From the NCBI GenBank assembly GCA_025331565.1, contig JAFREQ010000037.1, forward strand, positions 3,027,863 through 3,091,862: DNA of 64,000 bases, in the 5' to 3' direction. The notes beneath the pieces were generated by a model. The model was given only the letters and a program-made list of their open reading frames with translations, made no database searches and was not told the origin of the DNA. This stretch comes from Holacanthus passer. Taxonomy: Eukaryota > Chordata > Actinopteri > Pomacanthidae. Positions 1 to 14,612 of the stretch are shown in pieces; position 1 is the first letter of the stretch; the number at the start of each line of letters is the position of its first letter. A program made the translations under genes and the position numbers.

Positions 1-2166
1 GATGGCAATTGTGTATGGCTCTGCAAGTACTCTTTCCAGTTTTTGTTTTGCACTGTCTTACAATGCAAAAATGTGCCTCCCATTGTGGTAGTACAATATC
101 ATAGAGTTGTCATGTTATCCTCATAAAACAAATAACAGTTTTACATAATTATATATGTAGATATAAATAAACTATATTTATAATTTAGAGTTTTATTTCA
201 TAGTTCTTGGCTCCAGGCATAGTAAGGAGGGCTCCAAAGATCTTGCCTTGGGCCGTCTTGAGCTGGGCCTGGGAACACGTTCTGCCATTGTTGACTCTGG
301 TGGTTATGTGTCTGTGTCTGTGTGTGCTCACGCATCTCAGTGTGTGTGTTCGCTGCCAACACCCCAGCGACCTGATGAGAGTTGCACAATGCAAGGCAGG
401 CAGCAGTTATTTCCACAACAAAAGGCATAACAGAAATAGCACCAAGCTTTCACTTCGACAATTATGACTGAAATTACCAAGAAAAAAACCACTGTCATAT
501 TCTTTATACTATCACCTTGGATAATGCCTTATAATTAAATCAAGTGGTCAATTTGTATGGTTAATAAGCAAATCTAATTTAATAACGAGCTTTTAATGAC
601 ATCAAGCTACTAAGTTCCATTTCAAAAACATGTTTTTCTTCATGTCTTTTTTTTACTGATTAGAATATTGAAAAAACACACAAAAACTAGAATTACTGCC
701 AACCACTCAAGTTGCAGCTTGGATCCATGTCTGTCAGGGCTGATATAATATATGTAGTGAAGACTTTGAAGGAATTGTATTTTTTGGCAACATGGAAGTT
801 ATCACTATATTGACATGTATGATTCCAGTAAGAAACATGCTGTCTTCACTTAGAGACTATTTTTACAGACCAGTACAGAGGACTGATGGAGAGAAAAAGG
901 GAGAGTTAAATTAGACAACGTGTGCACCCAATAATATCCTCTTTACTGAGATTTCCATTAGTACTTGTGAAGGCACTCGTGCATACTGAAACTGTCTCAC
1001 ACACACACCGAACACACAAACAGGCAAACATCTGTGTGGGAGACTGTTCAAAATACTTCATGGTAGCAGCGGTGCTCAGCCTCACTAAAGCGTGTTATTA
1101 GCATCCGACACCGCATAGTGCTAATGCTGACACTCCACGCAAATGACTGTAATTAAACACCAAGCACAAAGTAAGCTTAAAACAATGAGGCGGCAGCTCA
1201 GAAACTCGACAACAGAGAAGCAATTAGGGAAAGTTAGAGAACAATAATCCTAAAACTATCAAACGCAGGACTGGATTACAGCCCATCTGCCGGTTTCTCC
1301 TGCCTGTCTTGTGAAATCATCCATCTTTGAAATTTCCGATGTGTGGAGTAAATTAAAGGACCTTATGATCTTTGCTAGCCAGTTTCCAGTTAAACCCATT
1401 TGATGTCACCATCATTACCACCATCACATGTATTCAGTCATTTAAATAAAAATGGAGGACATGAGCCTTCTCCCATAGGGTGGCTTCCTTCGTCTGTCTC
1501 AGCTTTTAAATACACACTCAAGGCCAAGTTATTCAACACAACTGACACTAACACACACACAAATGACACACATAAAACTGTGGCCTTATTTCATCACAAA
1601 TATATCATTTTTTAAAATTTATTTCCTTTTTCATTTTAGCTCTTATCACAATTTTCACTCCTTCTGTAAACAGTCTGTCGGAAACGCAGCTGTACAAAAG
1701 AAGAGGTTGCCTACGGACAGATTTACGGATTATGGATAGAATTACAGATAGATACAAGAGTAACTGTGATTTAAGGAGCTTACTAATTGCATTTAAAGCA
1801 GGGGGGTCTTCTACCTCCATACAGTATGTAACAATCTATACCATGAGGTCCTCAGATGTAGTAGTATTCTTTTGGTTGTTTTAATTGGTTGGTCCTATTT
1901 GAGTTGATTAAGTAAGCAAAGTCATACTCTTTATTTAAAATTCAGTGTTTGAGCTGTGTCAGGGAGATTGGACCCCTTGTATACCTGTTTGCATTTTGAC
2001 AGCTGTCTTGTAACTTGTAACTTGCGACTGTCTTGTTATTTCTCTTATTGTTATCTATCTTATCTATTTCCACATCCATCCTTCAGGGCTTCTGTGAGTA
2101 TTGTACACTGCTGTTTTTGGAACAGTTAATATCTTATATTGTGTTTCTATATTCAAGAGAGGTTAC
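1..2166 (-). other. pak5 intron downstream of exon 6 (open at the window edge)
   Basis: Starts at the GTAACC donor and runs off the left edge. No kinase C-lobe exon is visible. It contains AT-rich DNA and short AC runs near 1000 and 1550. The stretch 1180-1390 is repeat-free with mixed composition and might be conserved, but nothing specific can be named. Confidence 0.8.
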
Positions 2167-2300
2167 CTGGTGTGAGTCACGATGTCAGTGAGTGCCCCGC
2201 CCTCGAGAAACTCCATGACAACCCACAGCTCGTCTCCCACCAGGTAGCTGTTGTACATGTCAACCACGTTCTCATGATGGTAGTCCCTCATGATCACCAC
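2167..2300 (-). CDS. pak5: pak5 coding exon 6: N-lobe strands, gatekeeper and hinge
   Basis: This 134-nt exon encodes residues 518-561 plus the first two bases of the next codon (AG, expected to be the Arg of THTR). The acceptor TTTTAG|GTG is at 2300 and the donor CCAG|GTAACC at 2167. It starts VVIMRDYHHENVV and ends LTDIVTHT. Gatekeeper M546 and hinge EFL are intact. The next exon should start in phase 2 and encode the HRD catalytic loop; nothing of that kind is visible in positions 1-2166. Confidence 0.95.
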
Positions 2301-2790
2301 CTAAAACACAGAGAGAGAAAAGGAATTGACTTTGATTATACAGCATATTTACTTGTTCAGTTTCTATTGATATGACGTGTTTTTAATGGAATGTCACATG
2401 ATACAGAGCTATCACAAACCTTGGCCTCTAAATGATATATTCTATATATATCTACATGTATTCATGTAATACAATTAGCATTATTGTTATCAACTAGATT
2501 CAAAACTAGTATCAATACACAAAATCAAATTTATGGGTGGATGTTGAATAAGTTAAAAAGAAAAAGAATCCGCTATTTAAATAATTAATTTGTTCTTGGA
2601 ATTGTAATTATTTATTAATTTAACTTTCCTTTGTCTAATGTGAACATGTTCTGGAGGCTTAACTATAAAAGGGTTACATTCAGAAATTAATAGGATTACA
2701 CAAAGCAAATTAGTTCCCAACTGAACACCCACATCTGTGTTCGCTGTATACACATGCTAATGTACATGCATGCATTCTTTCTCTCTCCTC

Positions 2791-2825
<35 letters not shown>

Positions 2826-5800
2826 CTGACCCAAAATAGAATCAATGCAATACTGCTTGATAAAGTAAATCCATGGTTCGTTCTTTACTCAATTCACATT
2901 TTTCTGATAATCATGAAGTTTGTCTGCAAATATGATTTATTTATAGTGCAAGTGCAAATGATACAGGGCTCATTTTTCATAGTTAGCAAACCGTGAATAG
3001 AAGCAGCTATGAATACATTTCTTGGTAATGGTTTTTTGTTGTAAGCACTACTTAGTTTTAGTAAAAAATGAAATTACAGATGTAAAAATGTGCTGATGAT
3101 TCGAGTGCCATGGATATGTGTCAGGGAAACAGAGGAAAACTGAAGTCGTTTTTTAATTAATAAGCAAGCTACTGTTTTTCTGTGGAATGGCGAGATTTAT
3201 CTATTTGGCACAAAATGAGCCATGTTTAATGACATTATTTAAACCAGTTTATCTCTGCTGCTGCTGCTTTTTTGAGCCATCAACAATCAGTGACAAATAA
3301 TCCTGATCTTACATGCGGGGAGTGGGCGTCATGCTCTTTATTTGTCTGGGTCAAACTGACCTACTGCAGCAACATCCTCCCTCCAAGTTAATAAATACTC
3401 ACATACAAAGCCAGAACAACACAAAATGTGTTGCTGTGTAAACTACAACACCTCAGGGATGTTAGTCAGTGTTAAAATGTTCTGCTTTAGGTGTGAGCAT
3501 GTTTGAGATAAGTGTACTGCAGTTAACGCCCCGCCTCTGTCAGTCTTTCACACCTCATTAAAGAGCAGCTCTCTCCTCTGCTGTTTCCTGAGGTCCATCT
3601 TCTTCACAGCCACCTGCTTGCCACTGTGTTTCTCACTGGCAATGCACACGATACCCGTGGAGCCCTCGCCAATTTTGATAAAGCTGTCCAGGTATTCCCG
3701 AGGGTCCCCTGTAGGCAAAGGCAAACATAGCTCAATTCTGATGCAACAGCAGACACACAAACAAACATGTTCCCTGCCACTTTTTGTTGTCCGTTTCTCA
3801 CCTGGGTTGACCACCAGTTGAAGTGCAGCTCTGAATTGCTCATGAGAGACTCTGGAGGGTTGAGTGTCGGAGCTGGACCCCCAGGAGGGAGGAGGGTAGG
3901 CCCCCGGAGGGATGTAAGGTGATGAAGGCTGTGAATAGGCCCCCTGTGTTAAAAACACACACAGACATACAGAGTGACAGGGAAACAGAAAGAGGCTGTT
4001 TTAACTAAAGTACAGTGAATTCCAAGACAACATAAAATGCATCTTAATCTACAGTACAATTGTGGATGTGTGAAACCCATGTATCTCCAAAACATTAGCT
4101 TTTCCTGTTTTCAGCTTTGCTACAATAATTCAAACAAATTTTGATCAAAATTCAAATCAAACCATTAAGGAATACATAATATTTCCATTTTAAATGTCTT
4201 TCAGGGATCTGGGATCTTTCAGGTAAAATGGAGGAGATGACCAGTTTAAAATGGAGTTATATCACATTCAAATGACATTACATTGATTAAATCTGTATTG
4301 GCCCTTAAAAGCCTGACTGGAGCATCTCTCACATGTTTGGCATCAATTGTATGGGGGAATACAGTTAACATACTGTACCTGAGGGGTGTACGGTGGGCTG
4401 GGCTGGGAGGGGGGATGGTGGTAGGGTGAAGGTTTGTAATGGTGAAAGACAGGAGGATAGGGCAGGTGTGCTGGGGGGTAGCCAGGTGGCTTGGTGTGGC
4501 TCTGTGGTTGCTTGAGAGGCCCTCGTGGGTAGGTGTCGCCACCCGTAACCTGGGGACTGCCATCACGTAGAGGACGCTCGTAGTCACCCTGGAGAAGAGA
4601 GCGTGAGGACAAGGTTATGGGTGAATGAACATTTAAAGAAACAACACTGAGGCTTGTGTATGCTGTATGTACTGGAAGAGGGTTCTTAAGTTACTGAAGG
4701 ATGTTTCTGTGTTGGGCGCATCAGTGTGAATGCATGACCACACACTCTGTCCACAGCAAAATGTCAGCTCTACTTCCAGGTATGTCTACAGGTACATTAG
4801 CCCTCGACAGACCTAACAGAGGACATTTAGTCCACATGACAGCGACCATACTTTATCATTACCACCCCACAACGCTCCTCAACTACTCCATTCATCAACC
4901 AGGAGCCCAGGGAGCATCCGGATCTGGGACACATGTCTTCTTTAAGATCCTAGAAACACCTGAGTCTCCTTTAAAACGGTGAGGGAGCATGAATACTGGT
5001 ATACACACACACAGTGAGAATGTAGAGCTTAACTCAAAGAGACCTATTAAAAGCTCAGTTGTATGACTCAGCTGAACTGGTCTGACTCATAATGGGCTGG
5101 GTGTACATACACACACACACATACACACAAACCTTGAGGAGAATCTCAACCTGCAAATGACCACATCAGTAGTGATTTCATAACCCAGTACTTTTAGTCT
5201 ATCTGCTATATCATACTATGTCAGTTTATAAAAGTGGACATAACAGCTAACGAAAAATAGCAAATAGGTGGAAAATACTGAAAAATGTTCAAACCTCATT
5301 GGCCTGAGAGAAGCAACAAAAAAAGCGATGAAAGTGATGAAATCAATTTTTTCGTTAGTCACATTAACACTAGCAGAAGAATGAGGGGGCCATAGCATGC
5401 ATGTAAAGAAAGCATGTGATGTTCATCGAATGGTAATGGCTAAATATTAATAGTTCAGTGTGGATTGTACAGAATATACAGAAAGCTCTACAGACAGTAG
5501 TGAATCAAGCTGCCTTCACCCTGCAGGGATTAAATTAAATTACCTTTGCCACACCTCCCAGAAATGCTCTTTAACCAGCATGGCTTTTCTCTCATAAATT
5601 CTCAAGAGACTGAGAGGATAATGAAAAAAACTCCCTCTCTTCCTCTTTCCTTTTATTTGTTTCTCTCTCTGTGCCTATCACTCATTGTCTTTACACTCAC
5701 ACACACATACACATATAGACACACACATGGATAGACAGGGCAGGAGGAGGAGCCCTGATGTGTTGGGATGGTGTATAATTACATGGTGTGAACTCTTTTA

Positions 5801-6155
5801 ATCAATCACTCTCAGGCAGGTGTAAGGAGGGGGGCTGGTGCTGCTGGGACGGCCCAGTCTCGCCCACCCCCCTCCCCATATCGTTGGCCGGCACCGCTGG
5901 CTGGCTGTCAGCCAAGGGTCTCCTGATCCATGTTGGTTAAACGCGCATTAATCTGAGTTTGGCAGGGTAATCAACAACCTAACTCAACTGTGAAATTGAA
6001 TTCCGCGGTGGAACATCGTTGGGCCAGTTTTATGCTAAGGCTGCAGAAAGGGAAAGTGCCGCAACATCAATTTGTCACCGAGAGCTGCGGCACTGAGCTC
6101 GCACTCGCCACAAAACAGAGGGGGTGAGAGAGGAAGGAAGGAAGGAAGAGAGAGG

Positions 6156-6209
<54 letters not shown>

Positions 6210-9200
6210 TTGTATCCCTGTGTGTCTGTGTGTGGCCAAGTCTCTGTGCTGTCTACTGTTACATCCCCACCGGCTCCCAACAACAGCAGGGAAAAAGAAG
6301 GATTTACTTCAGTGGTGTGACTGGGTTGAATGAGGGAAAGAGAAGAAAAGGAAGAGAATGAGAGAGGAGAGAGAGGGGTGGGTTTGTTACAAGGTCCGTG
6401 AGCCGAGAAGAATAGTGATTCTTAAGCTGCCAGATGACTCCTTGTCTTTTTTTTTCTTCTTACCACTGCTGCAAAATCTCCAAACCTCACAAGGCAAATT
6501 AGGATGCATTGATTGCTCAGCCAGCTCTCCACTATGGCCTGAGTTTAATTTGATTTAAGATTTGACAACAATACATAAAACATCTAATCAAATGTGTGAT
6601 GGTTCATATCTTTTAGCATTTTTAGTCTTTTGGAGCAATACAGATGCTCTGTTAAGTCTTTTCATTCCCCACACATACTGTACATTCTCAGGAAAGCAAA
6701 TGTGCCTCCTCAAGCATAACGCCTCAGAAAGTGGCAATAATAAACAATATGTAAGAAAAATGACCTTCTCCCGCATCACTTCCAATCCTGCTACTCTTGC
6801 ATTCTCCGTGGCTGTTTTTTTTTTTCTATGAGTGGCTATTTACTGAAGCATGCAGGTTAAATGGTTTTTCATCAAGGCACCCTGGGATCTACATCAGCAA
6901 ACCCACTTTTCCTCTCAGCTACTGGACTCGCTGTGTGTGAAGGAGGGATGGCGCAGAGCTGTGATAGCGGTACACACACCTGTAAAAATGGGCCTGATGT
7001 GGCACTGCTTTGGAGAATGATATAAGGAAATGAACACCTTATAGAATGGCTACTCTTTCTGTTACCCCTGCTGTTGCATTGACTGGCAGCATCTTTCGCC
7101 CCCTACAACCCCTATTCTAATATCTTCTACTATCACAAATGCAGTTCTGTATAATAATATTGGTATAAAAGAATCACCACAAGTGACTCATACTGGAAAC
7201 ATATGGTTACATTACACAGCCAGTAATGCATGGAAGGTTTGTTTGCTTTTGTCTGTGGAGTGTCTGTGTAGAAGAATCTCTTGGGTGTCTCAGTCTGTCC
7301 CACTGCTCCACCGGAGCACATCAGAGGCTGCATCACGCTCTCCAAATGCCAACATACTTACAGTGCAGGGCTTTCGTACACAATGCGAAGCTATAAGCTA
7401 TGAAACATGACATCAATATTAAGTCATGTAACTGGGCAATTTTACTAAAATCAAGCCTGTAATTTTGTAATTGCAGCACTTTTGTTTATCATTCTTGTTA
7501 ATAATTACTGGCTCACTTTCATCAGCTTGAGGTGCCATTCTACTTGTTTATTTTTTGGTGACAGCTTTATTTGTGAGGCCCACGATAGTGTGATGTATTA
7601 AACTGTTTAAGATTCATATCATTGTCTAGTGTTGTTCTCTACACACACAACACTGTGGATAGCCTGTCTGCATCATTTGCAAACATAATGTACTACTTCT
7701 CTGCAGATGACACACTATTTTTTCAAAGATTTTTTTTTCCATTATTTGCTAGCTGAAAGTGGAGAGCGAGACAGGAAACTATTGACTGTGGTAAACTTAT
7801 TTGTGTTAAAACACGATATTTTGCTGTGATCACAGTTCACGTTGAAAGGATTTCCAGCATATAAAATACATAATGTTCTTATCATTTGCAAGCCTTGTTA
7901 AGATTATTCACGCCTTTGTCACATCTCCTCATTACTATTATAATTCCTTCCTGTGGCTTAAGTCAGAAATCATCAGGTGTTGCACCCTAGGAACACCCCA
8001 GAAACTTAGCAAGCTAAAGCCATAATCTCTTGTGAATGATTCCTTAAAAGTATACTTTTGTGACCAGAATTTTATATAATGCTCTTTTTATTATATGCAC
8101 TTTTTGGTATTCTTACTTCAGTACTTTTAGGTTCATATCACTTGATCATAACCACACAATTAATATCAAAATGTTGCAGATTATTACACAGCTTTTGCCA
8201 GTTCTGCTCCGGTATTACTATGATACAACTGTGATATTCTCCACATTGTTTTGTGCCTTTGTTTAGTCTCTGTAACTCTTCCTGTAATGCAGAGCTCTCT
8301 GGTCGATGGAAAGCATGAACATTAATTGATTTATGTGCAGAGACAGAGGCTACTGAAGAGAGGTAATTCTGTATGTGGCAGCCCCTGCCTCCTTCAGGGA
8401 GGAGTAGATTAACAGCTGACGCCATCTATCTGGCAGGAAGGCCAGACAAAAATGTATAAAGTGGGAATGAGAGAGACTTAGAAACATGGAGAGGGAGCGA
8501 TAGAATTAGAAAAGAAAAGGACTGAGGGTGGATGGGAGGTTGTAAATGTGGGGATGCATTTTCTCTAAAATGTTTCTACAGGCTTGTCAAGGGTGTGTGG
8601 AAACATGTTTCCTGGACAGCCACCGTAGCAATTTGGTAGCTTATACAATATGCTCTGCAGTTTACAGTAAACAGTGTCACAAATTATTACTAAAATGCAT
8701 CATTTTGTGTTTGGTGTGATTACCTTGGATAATGTCTGTGAGTTAGCAAGACTCTCCGAGAGGCGAGGGTAGGTGTAGGAGCTATATGGATGGGCCTGTG
8801 GAGGGTTCTTGAAAGCCCCACTGGCCGCATAGGGGACATTCGGCTCCTGCAACCCGGAGCCTGACCGAGATCGCTGCCTTATAGCCGGCGTGGGGCTGGT
8901 CTGCGTCACATAGGAACTCTTGGGTCGCTTTTCATATTCGTCCCGCAGGCCGCCGTAGCTCCACTCGCTGTCTGGGTAGTTGATCTGCTCGCTGTGCAGT
9001 GAGGCACGAGATGGCGTGCCTACTGAGGTGTCCCTGTAGTCCTGACTGGACGAGCCCCCCACAGACGCCCGATAGTAGCCGCTGGAGCCCACCCCACTCC
9101 CCACCGTGGAGGCGACCTCATCTGCTGAGCGTCCTTTGCTCTCCAGGTAGGTGTGGTAGTCCGGGGGAAGCTTGCCATAGTCTGATTTTTGGGGCATGGC

Positions 9201-10132
9201 GTCCGGGTAGAAGGGGCTGCGTATGGGGTGCGAGTGACCATTCTGCTTGGTGAATCGATAGTGCCTCCCAACTGCCCAGTCCCCATCTATGGAGAAGCCT
9301 GGCCTGCTGGGATCAAGAGAGAAGTCTCTGCTGGAGGTGTCTAGGTCACAGGAGTAGCGGGAGTAGTAATGATTGAATCCATTCTCCTCTGGGGCGATGG
9401 GGTGACCACTGCTGGAGGGTTTGGAGCTGCTTCCAGCCTGGTGGGGGCCTGGTGGGCTCTCTTTGCGTAGGGAGTTGGAGCGCGTTACTGAGATGTTGTC
9501 AAACTCCTCCAGCAGGCCGTTGATGGATGCATCTTTGGGTGGCCGGTTTCCTCGAACAATGGTCTGCAAGAAGAACAAACACATTTACACTTAACATACG
9601 AGAGAGTCTGCTGCCTGAGAGTTTGATGGAGGTAGCCCTGATACTTTGGGTTGCAGCACATTCAATTTCAGTTTAATCATTCCTGGCTGAAAACAGAATG
9701 AGATGAATTGAAATTCCGGTTTAATCAACTTCGGTTAACTAAAGATGTGTCAATTTTCAGGCGGGAATTTCAATTCATGTGTATCAGGGCTTTGTGACAA
9801 GTATGAAGTTAATCATCACTTGCAATAAATGAATGTCGGTATTTGTCATTTGAAAGAACGGCAGGCATCAGTCTACACAACCACTATTTGTTGTGAGCTG
9901 GGATGCAGCTAGAAAATGCATGGAGATAAATGGCGGGATACCTCAGATGCTAAAAGGAAACCACTGGTGGATTGAAAGAGCTAATTTCTGCCCCATTTCC
10001 CTCGCAACAGATTAGCTTCATTTTCAGTGGGCTGATCAGGATACATTAATAGTCGTGATGTTTGGTTCAGCGTTCGTGACGTGCGTGAGCACACCAGCAT
10101 GCGCTTGCACACACAAACGAAGAGAGAGTGAG

Positions 10133-10172
<40 letters not shown>

Positions 10173-13100
10173 AACACACATGCTCACATCTGCTTCAAAG
10201 CAAAGGCAGCTTAAACATCAGGGGTGCTGCTTATCCCCTCCTACCTTGTGTTAAGCCCTTTACACGGATGTGTCGTGAGTCATGGGGAACTGGTGCTACA
10301 GCTGTACTCGCTGAACTACACTCGGAGCACGATGTGTTTTCATGTATGCTGATTTTGAGGCATGGACTGTGAGGATCGCCACCTCCATACCATGAAAATC
10401 ATGAGAGAGATGGTCAGACACACAGCTTTTATCTACCTGTCTCTCTGCCATTTAGACGTTACAGGAAACGCTGCAATAGAACAATGGAAACATGTTGCGT
10501 GACTGCTGAGTGCTGAGAGGAGGCCGAGCTGAAGGGGATTATTTGAATTTCAAACTCTTACATAATCTATCTGAGAGCTTTTTGTGATGATCAAACAAAA
10601 CTGCTAAATTTTATATTTGTACATCTGTTTCAGTGGCGTTTTCCTTGCATTACAGCCTCTAAGTACCTTGAGTATCAAATCCATCCAGTCAACTTCTTTT
10701 CATTTGTGCACAATCTTGGTTGTTTTACAAATGTGTGCTTTTACATCACTTCTTTCCACCCTTTTATCTGGATTAATATGCTTGTTGTTCTCCTTAAAGT
10801 GCCCATAATTCTTTAGGCATTTAGTGTATTTGCACCTTGATGTTTTCATGGTCTCAGTGAGCTCTCAGCCCCCTATCTACAAAAATTTCCCACCCAAATG
10901 TCAATGCCAACTTGTGGCTTTCACAAGTGTGCAAAGATCCCGCAAAAATTCTAAAAATGATATTCCCTACAATATCATGAAATGAACGGGTTTGTTAAGC
11001 AGCAGTCACGGGCTGGAATAAAATAGAAATTCAAGTTGATAAATTAGCTGACTGTAATCCAGCATGTCTGTTCCACAGGGACAGCTGTTTAATTCCCACT
11101 GGGGCTGCCATTGTTATATATGTACTGTACACGCATATCACAATGTTAGTTCAGGATACAGTAGTACAATAAGTGGCATGTAATGCTAAGTTGCTAGTTT
11201 ACAGTCAACGACAGATACAATTAACAAGAAACTATGTCACTGAAATTAATAAAACCTGACTTAAACTAACCACAATATGTCTTTAATTTTGAGAGGGCTT
11301 ACAATAGTATCCCCATTATATTTTTCACATGTGTGCTTGTTAGTCTTTTCCACTTCAGAAGGTGTTTGCTGAACCTTGCTCTAAAACCCAACAATGTCAC
11401 ATCAGCAAGTTCTTTGACACCCTTTGACAGCGCTCATGCCTGTCTGTCACATAACTGTCATACTTGTCTCCGTTGTAGTTTGTCACATGTGCTGAGGCAG
11501 AGTCTCAGAAAAGACGGGATAATCATCAACCCTCAGCAACATTGCGCTGACACAGGGATGCATCTAGGCTCCTTCGCTTACAGTCAGCTACCTGCAAACT
11601 GTCACTGCAAACACACTCCCTTCTTCCCGTCTAATTTATCTATGAGATAAATTGTGACTCAGCCAGGCTACCACAGTTATTCAAAAGCCTATTACCACTT
11701 AATATTATTTCCTTATCACCAATCTAAGATGGTCAGAGGCAAATCTCCATTGCGGCCTCATTGTTCTACAGTGTTCCACATTTTCAGCCATGCTTATGTG
11801 GCATGGCTCCAGGTTCACCAATATCAGTCTGTAAGTCATCAAGACTGAAAAAAATCTATTGGATGGATTACTATAAAATTTTGTATAGACATTCATGTTC
11901 CCCAGAGGATAAAACTGTGTCTTTGGTGATTTGCCGACTTTTCTTCTAGCATCATTTCACTCACTTTCCATCTGGCACCACCGTGAACTTGCACAATATT
12001 TTGGTGTTATGACCAAATACCTGCAAAATTAATGCTCAAAGTCAGCATGTTTGACACCGTGAGCATGTTAGCAAGGGGTTTTTTTGCCTTTTCCTAAAGA
12101 GCTGAATGCAGTTAACTTCAGAATAAAACAAAGCCACTGCACAAGTCTTTCCTATTACTAAGGCTGGTTCTTTCACACATCATCTTCCCATTCTAGTTTG
12201 TTACTTGTTCCACCTCCTCTCTCCCTCTTTAACACTCCAGTTGCTCCCCTCTGTTTGAGAGCTATAGGCTGTTTGGTGCCGTGACCTGGAACCCAAGGTG
12301 AAATGGCCTATAAAAGCAGTGAGTAAAGTCTATCTGAGAGGCTGAGGCTGCAGGACGGATGGTCTTTTAAACAGGTCGGTGAGTGGAAATCTATCATGCT
12401 TCGGACAGATGTTGCAGTACACAGAGCAGGGTTGGGCTGATACAAAAAAAATCACAAGTCAAACACTCATGAAAAAATTCACAAGGGTCTGTTCTTCATG
12501 TTGTTAAGACGCATTTTGCTTAAACGTCACATTAATGTTAACTGATGCACATGAAACTGCTACAAATAATCACCACTGCTGGTATTGTCACGAGAATTAT
12601 TCTCACACTTGTTCTGAACTGTGCTATGAATTTGTGAATGGCGTGAAATCTACAATGAGGCCAAGTCACATCATGTTACGCTACGTGGATGTTGATGATT
12701 CAGAGCTAATTCAATTGGCACACAACAGTAGGGAGTGTCAGTTATCTAATAAAACATCATCATCCCCATTTGGTTCATAATCAATAAGACTGTGTCAAGG
12801 AGCGTGACAGGTACAGGGGATGGAGAGAGTCGGAGAAAACGAGGCGGCGAGTGAAACCGAGGAGGTGATGAGAGTGCAGAGGGGAGAGGGAGACAAGGTT
12901 AATTGTGTGCCAAATCACTGTCAAACGGTCGGCATCAAGCCTGAAAATCTTTCCATTAATTTGAATTAGGGGGCTGATACTGGCTTCCGTACCCCCCCAA
13001 CCTTCTCCTCCCCCCTCTTCCCCCTGTCCTTACAGCTCTGCGAGCTCTGTGCACGGGTCGTGTTCGGCGGCGGCTGTGACAGGAGCCATATTTCACCGGC

Positions 13101-14581
13101 GTGCAGCGTTGGCCTGTCCTTTAGTGATAAGCTGTAATAGATCTACTCTCTCCACTCACTACGGCCTGTTCAAGGTAAGCACAGGAGAGAGAGGAGAGAA
13201 GAGGAGAGGCGACAGACGGGAGAAGAGCAGAGGAAATAAAGAGCAAGTGTGGGAGGGGTGATGATAAACAAACTAGGTGGGATGATGCAAAACAAGCAGA
13301 AGAGAAACGGAAGAAGAAAGTGAGGAGCAGCTGTGAAGGAAGAGAAGGAGGAATCACGACGGAGAAGGGGTGATGCGGGAAGGGAGGGAGGAAGTGTCGT
13401 AGACAGGGAGCCATGAAAAATGAGGCTCATTGGGAGATAAGGGGGGATTAACCTTGCTGGTAATGAAGGGAGGGTGTGATGGGAGGATGGAGGGAGAGAG
13501 AGAGAGAGGGAGAGATAATTAATGAGCTTGCCCTTCCCGTGACTCCTCGCTAGAACCCTGGTTTGGAGGCTGCGCTTCACTGGTCAGCAGGGTCCCGGGA
13601 CAACTGAGGGGCCAGAGGAGGAGGAGGAGGAGGAGGAGCTGCTCTGCTGCATGCCTCCTCTGCACTGCTGTTCCATTTGATTTTGGTTCTGAAACTGCTT
13701 TTTAGTGGAGAATCTGTCACGAATTAAACAACCTCTACACACTTTAAGGCAGAGATATTAAAATTTAAAATTTGTCAGGTGAATTTACTGATTTACATGA
13801 AACCCTCCATTATGGGATTTAGAAAGTTCCATAACTCTTAGGGTCTAGTTATGCTTGATTAGAACTAGTTTGTAAGACGTGTTGTCTGACCTCGGCCACA
13901 CTCAAAGGCAGAGTGAAAAGCTTAAAAAAGGGGATGCAATATTGTTTAAATATGGGTATAACAGTGCACATAAAGGTGCCTCCTGGAAAAATAATGATAC
14001 AATCTGTTGTTTATGTGAAAAGCTACAGAAGCATTGTGTCAAGAATGAACAATGAGAGCTAGAGTTCAAAACATGGCTCCGTTCTCATCTCTGCACAGCT
14101 GGCCAGTGGGTGTGGGTCAGGTTGTCTGTTTTGGAAAGTTACAGAAATGGTTGGACACAAACCCCTGATCTGACGTTGGAAAGGTGCGGAGGAAGGGGGC
14201 TTCTGAAGCTATCTGACCATCAAATGAACAGTTCTGATGGGGAATACTGGCCTCTTCAGGGCTTATGAAGACCTTATGCTTATGAAAATGGATAACTGGC
14301 TAGCTAAATTCTGCTTCTCTTGTTCGACATTTTTAAGAAAACTTTTGGACAGTGATATGCTCTGTTAGCACATGCTTTAGTGTTGAAAAGATATTTGTTA
14401 GCATGAAGATTTTTATTCTTCAACACCTTCTATTTTTAATATATATAATATTTGGTGTAGATACACACATACATACTTGGACTGAAACAGCTATCATTTT
14501 GATCCTAACAGGTTTTCATCAGGAGAACTTACTAACCTGCACCTATGAGGTCTAAACACAGGATGGGAACTACCCTTCTGT

Positions 14582-14612
<31 letters not shown>

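Noticed and set aside
185..467. Protein-like minus-strand frames near the left edge (for example KIFGALLTMPGAKNYEIKL)
   Set aside because: They do not match the expected next PAK5 exon and no other family is recognised; a processed pseudogene tail cannot be shown.
13121..13580. Two long minus-strand frames rich in Ser, Leu and Pro
   Set aside because: They are the pyrimidine-strand readings of a GAGA-rich purine stretch at 13180-13640.
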